Shown here piece after piece: positions 1-6,054 of a stretch of DNA of 7,234 bases. A program made the translations under genes and the position numbers. Source of the stretch: CAYXGE01 sp964464435 (GTDB lineage Bacteria; Pseudomonadota; Gammaproteobacteria; Burkholderiales; Methylophilaceae); assembly GCA_964464435.1 (NCBI GenBank), contig CAYXGE010000093.1, forward strand, positions 1 to 7,234, in the 5' to 3' direction. Below the pieces are notes generated by a model, which saw only the letters and a program-made list of their open reading frames with translations, ran no database searches and was not told the origin of the DNA. Position 1 is the stretch's first letter. Each line of letters starts with the position of its first letter.

Positions 1-484
1 CTTCTTGGTCATCATCACGCTGTACCAAATCTTCACCTGTCACATCATCTTTGCCTGCGACTTTAGGTGGGTTAAATTTAACGTGGTAAGTGCGCCCAGA
101 AGCTGGGTGTGAACGGCGACCGCTCATGCGCTCTACAATAGCCTCATCTGGCACATCAATTTCAACCACATAATCAATGCCCACACCAGCTTGCTTCATG
201 GCTTCTGCTTGCGGAATGGTGCGTGGAAACCCATCAAACAAAAAGCCCGCTTGGCAGTCGGCATCTTTAATGCGCTCTTTCACTAAGCCAATAATCACTT
301 CATCAGGTACTAAACCACCAGCATCCATAAATTTCTTGGCTTCTAACCCAAGTTGCGTGCCTGCTTTTACTGCGGCACGAAGCATATCGCCCGTAGAAAT
401 TTGTGGAATATTAAATTGTTCTTTAATAAATGTGGCTTGTGTGCCTTTGCCTGCCCCAGGTGCCCCTAGTAAAATTAAACGCAT
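1..484 (-). CDS. adk: adenylate kinase, 3' end cut by window edge
   Basis: Adenylate kinase, which interconverts ATP + AMP and 2 ADP in the cytoplasm. The 161 visible codons start at the ATG at 484-482 and align almost without gaps to E. coli Adk, so residue numbers coincide. The P-loop GAPGAGKGT is at 7-15 with Lys13, the AMP-site motif STGDMLR is near 30-36, DGFPRT is at 84-89 with Asp84 and Arg88, and the LID begins at GRR (Arg123) with Arg156 present. The LID lacks the four-cysteine zinc site of Gram-positive enzymes, as expected for the long Gram-negative type. About 55 C-terminal residues lie beyond the left edge. A strong GGGGGAG ribosome site sits 6 bases before the ATG, the clearest in the window. 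It lies 51 bases downstream of rsmA on the same strand and probably has its own promoter. The identification is secure. Confidence 0.97.
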   Translation of the reverse strand, partial: MRLILLGAPGAGKGTQATFIKEQFNIPQISTGDMLRAAVKAGTQLGLEAKKFMDAGGLVPDEVIIGLVKERIKDADCQAGFLFDGFPRTIPQAEAMKQAGVGIDYVVEIDVPDEAIVERMSGRRSHPASGRTYHVKFNPPKVAGKDDVTGEDLVQRDDDQE

Positions 485-490
485 AATAAA

Positions 491-497
491 CTCCCCC
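491..497 (-). promoter_or_regulatory. strong Shine-Dalgarno of adk
   Basis: Read on the minus strand this is GGGGGAG, followed by a 6-base spacer and the adk ATG. It fixes the adk start. It stands out because lptD, surA, pdxA, rsmA and amgK have no comparable site, which fits high, independent translation of adk. Confidence 0.8.
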
Positions 498-529
498 AAC
501 TACTCTCTTTTTATAACGTACCTGCTCTT

Positions 530-538
530 ATTATATCA
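530..538 (-). promoter_or_regulatory. candidate extended -10 promoter for adk, overlapping the rsmA stop codon
   Basis: On the minus strand the bases are TGATATAAT, an exact match to the extended -10 consensus TGnTATAAT of the housekeeping sigma factor. The TGA at 538-536 is also the rsmA stop codon. Only weak -35-like sequence lies upstream (CTATTG at a 17-base spacer, inside the end of rsmA), which is tolerated by extended -10 promoters. Predicted transcription would start near 523, giving an adk leader of about 39 bases that includes the strong ribosome site. The match is seen directly; promoter activity is inferred. Confidence 0.6.
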
Positions 539-1300
539 GGCTAAGAAATTTGCAATAGTCACAAATTGTGCAACCGATAAATTTTCTGCTCTTTGTTGTG
601 AATCAATATTTAGTGATTCAAATCCTGCATCATCCAATAGACCTTTAAGCGTATTACGCAAGGTTTTACGTCTTTGCCCAAAAGCTGCTTGCACTACCTT
701 GGCAAGTAAAGCTTCATCTTTAGCGGGATAGGGCAAGGTGGTGTAAGGTACACAACGTACAAAGGCAGACTCAACCTTAGGGGCTGGGTCAAACGCATCT
801 GGCGGTACGGTGATTAAATATTCCATCTGCAATTTGTATTGCAACATTACGCTTAAACGTCCGTACTCACTGCTTGATGGCTCAGCCACCATGCGCTCAA
901 CCACCTCTTTTTGTAGCATAAAATGCATATCAATAATTTGCGCTGTGTTTTCTAGCAACTTAAATAAAATGGGGCTAGAGATGTTATACGGTAAGTTTCC
1001 GACTACCCTGATGCGCTCACCAATGTTGTTGAAATCAAACTTCAAAACGTCCGAATTGTGAATGGTGATTTTTTCTGCAGGGTAAAAGCCTTGCATCCAG
1101 CTGATGATGTCGCGGTCAATTTCCACCACATGTAAGTGATTTAAATGTTTGATTAAAGGTTGTGTCATCGCGCCTAAGCCTGGGCCAATTTCTACCATTA
1201 AATCTTCAGGCTGTGGGGCGATGGCTAGAATGAGGCTGTTGATAATGGTTTGGTCAACTAAAAAGTTTTGACCAAACTTTTTCTTGGCGATATGTTTCAT
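536..1300 (-). CDS. rsmA: 16S rRNA (adenine1518-N6/adenine1519-N6)-dimethyltransferase
   Basis: RsmA (KsgA) uses S-adenosylmethionine to dimethylate two adjacent adenines in the 3'-terminal hairpin of 16S rRNA during late assembly of the small ribosomal subunit. The 254-residue protein is of normal family length. Visible motifs in order: FGQNFL at 9-14, SAM-binding VEIGPGLGAMT at 36-46, acidic Glu60 ending the second strand, Asp84 in NSDV, catalytic NLPY at 102-105, the F170-to-V181 segment with PKVESAF, and FGQRRKTLRNTLKG at 207-220 in the C-terminal domain. The ATG at 1300-1298 overlaps the pdxA stop in an ATGA arrangement, so translation is probably coupled to pdxA. No clear ribosome site precedes it. 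The family is associated with kasugamycin sensitivity: loss of the enzyme gives resistance. It ends in TGA at 538-536, inside the candidate adk promoter. Confidence 0.97.
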   Translation of the reverse strand: MKHIAKKKFGQNFLVDQTIINSLILAIAPQPEDLMVEIGPGLGAMTQPLIKHLNHLHVVEIDRDIISWMQGFYPAEKITIHNSDVLKFDFNNIGERIRVVGNLPYNISSPILFKLLENTAQIIDMHFMLQKEVVERMVAEPSSSEYGRLSVMLQYKLQMEYLITVPPDAFDPAPKVESAFVRCVPYTTLPYPAKDEALLAKVVQAAFGQRRKTLRNTLKGLLDDAGFESLNIDSQQRAENLSVAQFVTIANFLA

Positions 1301-2271
1301 GCGTTGATTTTTTTCTGCGCAAGTGAAATTGCGAGCTGAATGGCGGCAATTAAACTGCCAGCATCAACCTTGCCTGTGCCTGCTAAATCCAGTGCTGTGC
1401 CGTGGTCAACCGAAGTGCGGATGATGGGCAAGCCAAGCGTAATATTCACGCCTTGCCCAAAGCTGGCATGCTTAAGCACGGGTAGGCCTTGGTCGTGATA
1501 CATGGCCAAAAACGCATCGGCCTGTTTGAGATTTTTTTCAGAGAACATGGTGTCTGCGGGTAACGCCCCAATTAACTGCATGCCTTCTTTGCGTAAGGCT
1601 TCAAGCACTGGGTTAATCACCTTAATTTCTTCATTACCCAAGTAACCATCTTCACCTGCATGCGGGTTAAGCCCTGCCACATAAATACAAGGTTGTTGAA
1701 TACCAAACTTACTGATTAAATCGGCATGCAAAATCCGAATAGTTTGCGCAAGGTTTGTTTGTGTGATGGCGGCACTGACTTTGTTTAAAGCTAAGTGTGT
1801 GGTGGCAAGCGCCACGCGCATGCCACCGCCTACCAGCATCATCACTACTTGCTGAGTATTGGTGAGATCAGCCAAAAATTCGGTATGTCCAGTAAAGCCA
1901 ATACCTGCCTCGTTAATAATGCCTTTATGCACAGGTGCGGTAACCATCGCATCAAATGTACCGTCTTTGCAACCTGTTACAGCGGTGTTTAAAGTTTCAA
2001 GTACATAGTGGCTATTGGCGTGATTGAGTTGGCCTGCGATTACTGTTGCGGCTGTGTCTCGGTGAAGCAGCGATAGTTGCTTGCTAGTGATAGCTTGCGA
2101 AAGCAATGGCGTTAAACCTAGTTGCGCAGCGCGATTGAGTAGTGCAGTTTTATCGGCAATGATGGTGATTTCTGCATCAAAATCATGGCTTGCTAACATA
2201 GCACAAAGGTCTAGGCCTATACCTGCTGGCTCACCTGCGGTAATAGCGACTCGGGGGCGTATGGCAGACAT
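1297..2271 (-). CDS. pdxA: 4-hydroxythreonine-4-phosphate dehydrogenase
   Basis: PdxA oxidises 4-phosphohydroxy-L-threonine with NAD; the product decarboxylates to the aminoacetone phosphate used by PdxJ to make pyridoxine 5'-phosphate (DXP-dependent vitamin B6 route). The protein is 324 residues, close to the 329 of E. coli. GEPAGIG is at 13-19. The three metal-binding histidines are His159 (TTHLAL), His204 (NPHAGEDG) and His259 (MYHDQGLP); their spacings of 45 and 55 residues equal those of E. coli His166, His211 and His266. The C-terminal RTSVDHGTALD block at 285-295 is also present. The start ATG lies 28 bases after the surA stop with no obvious ribosome site, and the stop overlaps the rsmA start by 4 bases. 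The enzyme has no direct link to envelope work; its place between surA and rsmA is a conserved proteobacterial arrangement. Confidence 0.97.
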   Translation of the reverse strand: MSAIRPRVAITAGEPAGIGLDLCAMLASHDFDAEITIIADKTALLNRAAQLGLTPLLSQAITSKQLSLLHRDTAATVIAGQLNHANSHYVLETLNTAVTGCKDGTFDAMVTAPVHKGIINEAGIGFTGHTEFLADLTNTQQVVMMLVGGGMRVALATTHLALNKVSAAITQTNLAQTIRILHADLISKFGIQQPCIYVAGLNPHAGEDGYLGNEEIKVINPVLEALRKEGMQLIGALPADTMFSEKNLKQADAFLAMYHDQGLPVLKHASFGQGVNITLGLPIIRTSVDHGTALDLAGTGKVDAGSLIAAIQLAISLAQKKINA

Positions 2272-2299
2272 ATAGAGATATTTTTTTGCGTTTAAAGAT

Positions 2300-3331
2300 T
2301 TAGAATTTATCTTCTAATCTAAGCTCAACATAGGCACGGTCACGCTGTTCACGTACCCAATCTTGATAGCCTTCTTCGGTTTTCTTTGCACGTATTTCTT
2401 GACGTGCTTTTAATCGTGCTGCTTCTTTACTCATGTCTTGTTTACGGCGTTCAAGCACTTGAATCACGTGAAAACCAAAAGGTGAGCGTACAGGTTCACT
2501 AATTTCATTAATGCCTAATTTATTCATGGCCTGTTCAAAAGCCGGCACGGTATCTCCGGGGTTAATCCAGCCAAGATTGCCGCCATTGCTGGCAGAGCCA
2601 TCTTCTGAAAATTGACGCGCTAAAGCTGCAAAATCTGCACCATTATCTAGACGTTCTTTAATGGTTGCCATGCGTTGTTTTGCCTCATTTTCAGCCACCA
2701 CTTCACTAAGCTTAATTAAAATATGGCGCACTTTGGTTTGGTCTACCATGAGTGATGAGGTATTGCCCCGTCTATTGAGCAATTTAAGAATATGAAAGCC
2801 ATTTGCACTGCGTAAAATGGGTGTTAGTGCACCTGGTTCTAGCGGTTTAATGGCTTCCGCAAATAATTCNNNNNNNNNNNNNNNNNNNNNNNNNNNNNNN
2901 NNNNNNNNNNNNNNNNNNNNNNNNNNNNNNNNNNNNNNNNNNNNNNNNNNNNNNNNNNNNNNNNNNNNNTTTTGCTCAGCAATACGTTCAATGGTTCTGT
3001 CGAGTTGATTGTCATCTACTTTTAGACCCGTTTGCGCTGCGTAATCTAACAACACGCGGTCATTAATAAGACGCTCCAATACTTGCTTTGCTAACACATT
3101 TTGCGGGGGCAGTTGCCCGCCTTGTTTCTCAATTTGTGAAACCACTGTGCGAATTCTCTCGGCCAGTTCAAACTCTGTAATAACAGATTGTTCAACCACT
3201 GCGACAATACGGTCAATTTTAACAACTTCATCAACCGTTTCAGCTAATACAGGTTGGTAGCTTAGTCCGATTAATAAGATAGCGCTTAAAAAAGCGTTGA
3301 GATGAGAGCTGAATGCGTGGAGTTTATTCAT
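2300..3331 (-). CDS. surA: periplasmic chaperone / peptidyl-prolyl isomerase SurA, interrupted by an assembly gap
   Basis: SurA is the periplasmic chaperone that delivers unfolded outer-membrane proteins, including LptD, to the BAM complex. Residues 1-30 form a signal peptide ending in PVLA before ETVDE. The N-terminal chaperone domain (about 35-120) is present up to the gap. Codons 121-154 fall in N bases. After the gap, only the end of the first parvulin domain remains (GALTPILRSANGFHILKLLNRRG region, 167-189). The second parvulin domain is complete (about 199-293, with RHIL, FSEDGSASNGGNLGW and FGFHVIQVLERR), followed by the C-terminal helix ending in LRLEDKF. The readable 343 residues understate the true length, probably about 440. 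The ATG lies inside the last codons of lptD (8-base overlap) with no strong ribosome site, suggesting coupling to lptD. Confidence 0.95.
   Translation of the reverse strand: MNKLHAFSSHLNAFLSAILLIGLSYQPVLAETVDEVVKIDRIVAVVEQSVITEFELAERIRTVVSQIEKQGGQLPPQNVLAKQVLERLINDRVLLDYAAQTGLKVDDNQLDRTIERIAEQXXXXXXXXXXXXXXXXXXXXXXXXXXXXXXXXXXELFAEAIKPLEPGALTPILRSANGFHILKLLNRRGNTSSLMVDQTKVRHILIKLSEVVAENEAKQRMATIKERLDNGADFAALARQFSEDGSASNGGNLGWINPGDTVPAFEQAMNKLGINEISEPVRSPFGFHVIQVLERRKQDMSKEAARLKARQEIRAKKTEEGYQDWVREQRDRAYVELRLEDKF
2870..2969. other. assembly gap of 100 N inside surA
   Basis: Exactly 100 undetermined bases, the conventional placeholder for a scaffold gap of unknown size. The flanks encode the end of the SurA chaperone domain and the end of its first parvulin domain. 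In E. coli SurA, as I recall it, these points are about 136 residues apart, against 36 codons here, so roughly 300 bases more than the placeholder are missing. The reading frame being kept across 100 N is consistent with a true gap length of 1 modulo 3, such as 400 or 403, but has a one-in-three chance of being accidental. Confidence 0.95.
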
Positions 3332-5858
3332 AGTATTTCTGTTGGAAAGATTCTGGTATTAGCCCTGTGCTGGTATACCCAGGAATACCACGTTGCAATA
3401 ATGATAATGGATTGGCACCTATTGAGGCAATGCCGCCGAGTTCAAGCTGCACAAAAAACGCGTAGTTAGCTTCTGCGGTTGCTGTTTCTACACGTTGTAA
3501 TACTGCTCTAGTTTGCCAACAGCCAGCATCATACTCAAGTCCAGCTAAACCTTCAATGGGTCGTTTTTCTTGCAGTGAGTAATTCCAGCGCCCCATGCCA
3601 TACCAGCCTTGTCCTAAAGGCCATTGCCCTGAAACATTAATTTGCTCTAGCCTATCTTCAGTATAGCGATATCCAAGGTTTAAGACTTTGCCTGGTTCGG
3701 GGTTATAGCGCGCGCCAATGCTGTTTCTGACGGTATTGGCTTCATCGGTATTATATTGCCAAATCGCATCTAAATTCCATTTGTTGTAGAGGCGCATAGT
3801 AGCGGCACCCACGAGGTCAGAAGAATTATTAGTTCTTAAGGTGGTGTTGGGCAAGCCTACTTTTTGGTCAGAAAAATATAGGCGCTGACCAATGGTGGCA
3901 GCTAAGCGCTGTTCACCTGTATTGGCATCAATCATCCGCGTGCTTAGGGCTAAACTTAGCAAGTTAGCGTTATTAATACGATCGTTTCCAGTAAATTGGT
4001 TTTCTTGAAATATGCTGCCTAAATTTAAATCGGAATCAGCCGTATCAAAAATAGGAATATTGTCTTGGTTGCGATAAGGCACATACAAGTAATACATACG
4101 CGGCTCTAATGTTTGGGTATAGGTGTTTTTGACTACACGCATTTTTCTATCGAAGTATAAGCCACTGTCAAGGCTAAATATTGGTACTGTTCGGTTGATA
4201 TTATTGAAATTATCAGTATTGTTATCTAAGCTGTAGGAAGTGTAATGCAAGCCTAGCTTAGGCTTAATAAAACCATACGGTTTTTCTAGAGGTGCACTGA
4301 TGCTAGGATAAAACGAGAAACGATTACCCGTTACTAAGTTAGAAGAGGCGTTTTGATTGATATCAAAGGCTACAAATTGGCTTTGTAAATTACCAGATAA
4401 AAACTGCCAATCTTTATTCCCAGTGAGCGTGAGTTGCGGTAGGCGTTCATAGGGAAACGATACATCATCAAGGGTTTGATATTTTTGTACCAAGCCGTTA
4501 AAGCTCCAAACCTCATTACCATAATTCACATAGGCTTGTTGAGCTAAATTGATTCGGCTGGTGACGGTAATGCGGGTAGATAGCTCAGAAAAATATTGAT
4601 TATCTGATACTTTTTCTATGCCGTAACCAGCTGACCAGCCGTTATTGAAGCGGTGGTCATGAAATAGCCTTGCATAATAGCGATTTTCGCCGGATAAACT
4701 ATCGCTAGGTAAAAACTCGAGGTTGTTAGTACCAAGGTAGTTTTCGCCCATATACCGAAACTCACCTTGCGCTTGTAAGCCACGCCTGCTGAGCACGCGG
4801 GTACCTAAGGTCGCATCCATGTCAGGGGCAATATTCCAATAAAATGGGGTTAATAACTCAAAGCCACTTCGGCTAGTCGTGCCAAATGTAGGCGCTAGTA
4901 AGCCAGATTTGCGTTGGTTATTAAACGAAAAGTTAATCCAAGGTGAATATAGTATGGGTACGCCTTTGAATTGAATCCACGCATTTGTGGCATCACCTGA
5001 TTTTTCAAAATCATTGATTTCTAGGTTGTTGGCGCGTAAATACCAGTCATCTACATTAGCATCACAGGTGGTGTAACGGGCATCTTTAAAGCGTCGTATA
5101 TCTTCACCATCAAATTTGATGCTTTTGGCATCACCTCTTGAACTCGTTATCACAGGCCTATTTTCAATACTCTCAGGCACATTTTGTGTGATTAAGCTAT
5201 CGGTAAAGGTGGCTTGTGTTGGCACAGGAATGCTTGAAACTGGCGCCAGCGTATTAGATAAAGTTTGTCCAATCACATTATTGGTATTTTTGAGGTTAAA
5301 CGAGGCGTTTTTCATTTCGCCTACTGAGTCACCCAAAGTCATATCGAGCTCGCTACCACGAATTTCATATTCTTCTGATTGAATACGCGCATTACCTTTG
5401 ACGGCAAGGGCATCATTTTGCACATCATAGGTCATACTATCGCCATAAATGCTTTGCTTATTTTCATGTATAGAAGCATTGCCCTCAGCATGATAAATAC
5501 GGTCAAGGTGCACATCCATCTTGTCACCTTCAATCACCATTTCGCCATCTTTTAATTGCGTAATAACTTCAGGTTGCGCATCAACGCTTTCAAAGCTGTA
5601 AATCTTACGTTCAAACGCAAGCATGATTGGCATGCTGGTAGGTACACTTGGTTGCGGTAGAGGTTGATTATTTGGGCTGTTGTCACGCAAACTTCTGTCA
5701 AAAATAAGTGCAGGATGCGCATCAAAAAATACCGGAGATTCATTACTATCGCTCATTGCCATATCAAGTGCTTGCGAGGTGTCTTCTGCCGCTTGTGCTA
5801 CTGAACTGGTAGCAAAGATTAAAGAAACAGCAACTCGAATATATTTCAATTTCAGCAT
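3324..5858 (-). CDS. lptD: LPS-assembly outer-membrane protein LptD (OstA/Imp)
   Basis: LptD is the beta-barrel that, with the lipoprotein LptE, inserts lipopolysaccharide into the outer leaflet. I place the start at the ATG at 5858-5856, giving 844 residues. It begins MLKLKYIRVAV, a signal peptide with cleavage after AQA at residue 23. The open frame continues to a TTG at 5927, but that adds 23 residues ahead of the signal peptide and has no ribosome site. An acidic and proline-containing stretch (about 24-93) precedes the LptA-like jellyroll (about 94-190). A Ser/Thr/Asn/Pro-rich stretch (191-240) follows, then TTCDANVDDWYLRA with Cys265. The barrel has the family blocks VPILYSPW, SGLLAPTFG, PFYWNIAPDMDATLG and YTQTLEPRMYYLYVPYRNQ. 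The only other cysteine is Cys780 in AGCW near the C-terminus. Length exceeds the 784 of E. coli, mainly through N-terminal linkers. An Asn/Asp-rich loop lies at 545-556. It overlaps surA by 8 bases. Confidence 0.95.
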   Translation of the reverse strand: MLKLKYIRVAVSLIFATSSVAQAAEDTSQALDMAMSDSNESPVFFDAHPALIFDRSLRDNSPNNQPLPQPSVPTSMPIMLAFERKIYSFESVDAQPEVITQLKDGEMVIEGDKMDVHLDRIYHAEGNASIHENKQSIYGDSMTYDVQNDALAVKGNARIQSEEYEIRGSELDMTLGDSVGEMKNASFNLKNTNNVIGQTLSNTLAPVSSIPVPTQATFTDSLITQNVPESIENRPVITSSRGDAKSIKFDGEDIRRFKDARYTTCDANVDDWYLRANNLEINDFEKSGDATNAWIQFKGVPILYSPWINFSFNNQRKSGLLAPTFGTTSRSGFELLTPFYWNIAPDMDATLGTRVLSRRGLQAQGEFRYMGENYLGTNNLEFLPSDSLSGENRYYARLFHDHRFNNGWSAGYGIEKVSDNQYFSELSTRITVTSRINLAQQAYVNYGNEVWSFNGLVQKYQTLDDVSFPYERLPQLTLTGNKDWQFLSGNLQSQFVAFDINQNASSNLVTGNRFSFYPSISAPLEKPYGFIKPKLGLHYTSYSLDNNTDNFNNINRTVPIFSLDSGLYFDRKMRVVKNTYTQTLEPRMYYLYVPYRNQDNIPIFDTADSDLNLGSIFQENQFTGNDRINNANLLSLALSTRMIDANTGEQRLAATIGQRLYFSDQKVGLPNTTLRTNNSSDLVGAATMRLYNKWNLDAIWQYNTDEANTVRNSIGARYNPEPGKVLNLGYRYTEDRLEQINVSGQWPLGQGWYGMGRWNYSLQEKRPIEGLAGLEYDAGCWQTRAVLQRVETATAEANYAFFVQLELGGIASIGANPLSLLQRGIPGYTSTGLIPESFQQKYYE

Positions 5859-5985
5859 TGTTTTAATAGCGTGGATGAGACTAAAGCGTAAGGGGTATAA
5901 AATCGCATAAATTAGGCTTTTAAGCAACCTAAAAAGTACATCAAATCGTTTTATTGGCTTAAAAGTATCAATAGCATTGTTTTTT

Positions 5986-6015
5986 GTGGTGAACGCTACT
6001 TGGCGTTGATTCCAC
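5986..6015. promoter_or_regulatory. imperfect dyad overlapping the candidate amgK -35
   Basis: The arms are GTGG (5986-5989) and AACGC (5992-5996) on the left, GCGTT (6003-6007) and CCAC (6012-6015) on the right. The inner arms flank 6 bases and the outer arms add 4 more pairs after unequal interruptions of 2 and 4 bases. The centre covers the candidate amgK -35 at 6000-6005. It could be an operator, or a hairpin in a leader transcript if lptD transcription starts far upstream. No regulator family is recognisable from the site. Confidence 0.35.
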
Positions 6016-6028
6016 GATACAATACTAT
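6000..6028 (+). promoter_or_regulatory. candidate sigma-70 type promoter for amgK-murU
   Basis: TTGGCG (6000-6005) and TACTAT (6023-6028) each match the housekeeping consensus at 4 of 6 positions and have an ideal 17-base spacer. Transcription would begin near 6035, leaving a short leader of about 20 bases. A better -10 hexamer, TACAAT at 6018-6023, overlaps but lacks a well-spaced -35. The evidence is modest. Confidence 0.4.
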
Positions 6029-6054
6029 TGAATTTTTAAGCCTAGATACTCAAT

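Larger units (their letters stand above)
5956..6042. repeat. inverted 9-base repeat GGCTTAAAA / TTTTAAGCC
   Basis: GGCTTAAAA at 5956-5964 and its exact reverse complement TTTTAAGCC at 6034-6042 are separated by 69 bases. A related TAGGCTTTTAAGC lies near 5913-5925 on the plus strand. The copies are seen directly. They could be binding sites for a common regulator of the divergent operons, or chance similarity in AT-rich DNA; I cannot separate these from one sequence. Confidence 0.35.
5859..6054. promoter_or_regulatory. divergent intergenic region between lptD and amgK
   Basis: These 196 AT-rich bases separate two divergent operons and must hold promoters for both. For amgK the best pair is TTGGCG at 6000-6005 and TACTAT at 6023-6028. 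For lptD I see only weak candidates on the minus strand, for example TTGCTT at 5927-5922 with poor -10 sequence 17 bases on, or a TTTATA at 5901-5896 without a well-spaced -35. If an lptD promoter lies in this part, the upstream TTG would be promoter DNA and not coding. The region also holds a dyad (5986-6015) and an inverted 9-base repeat (5956-5964 with 6034-6042). No small gene with convincing signals was seen. Confidence 0.7.

Noticed and set aside
485..535. A rho-independent terminator between rsmA and adk
   Set aside because: Only a 4-base CCTG/CAGG pairing with a 12-base loop is present, and no T-run follows it on the minus strand; the sequence reads better as a promoter and leader.
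177..731. A 184-codon open frame on the plus strand spanning the start of adk and the end of rsmA
   Set aside because: It is antisense to two well-identified genes, crosses their intergenic region, and its composition has no recognisable domain; it is a shadow of the opposite-strand coding.
810..1061. Plus-strand open frame of 83 codons inside rsmA
   Set aside because: Entirely antisense to conserved rsmA motifs, with no supporting start signals or recognisable protein.
2300..3331. A natural single-parvulin SurA variant
   Set aside because: The missing part coincides exactly with a 100-N placeholder and the remnant of the first parvulin domain is still present after it.
5116..5382. Plus-strand open frame of 88 codons inside lptD
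   Set aside because: Antisense to lptD and hydrophobic only because of the opposite-strand codons; no ribosome site or family resemblance.
5985..6016. A sigma-E type lptD promoter suggested by GGAATC on the minus strand
   Set aside because: Only a partial -35 match and no good -10 at the right distance; it also coincides with the dyad arm.
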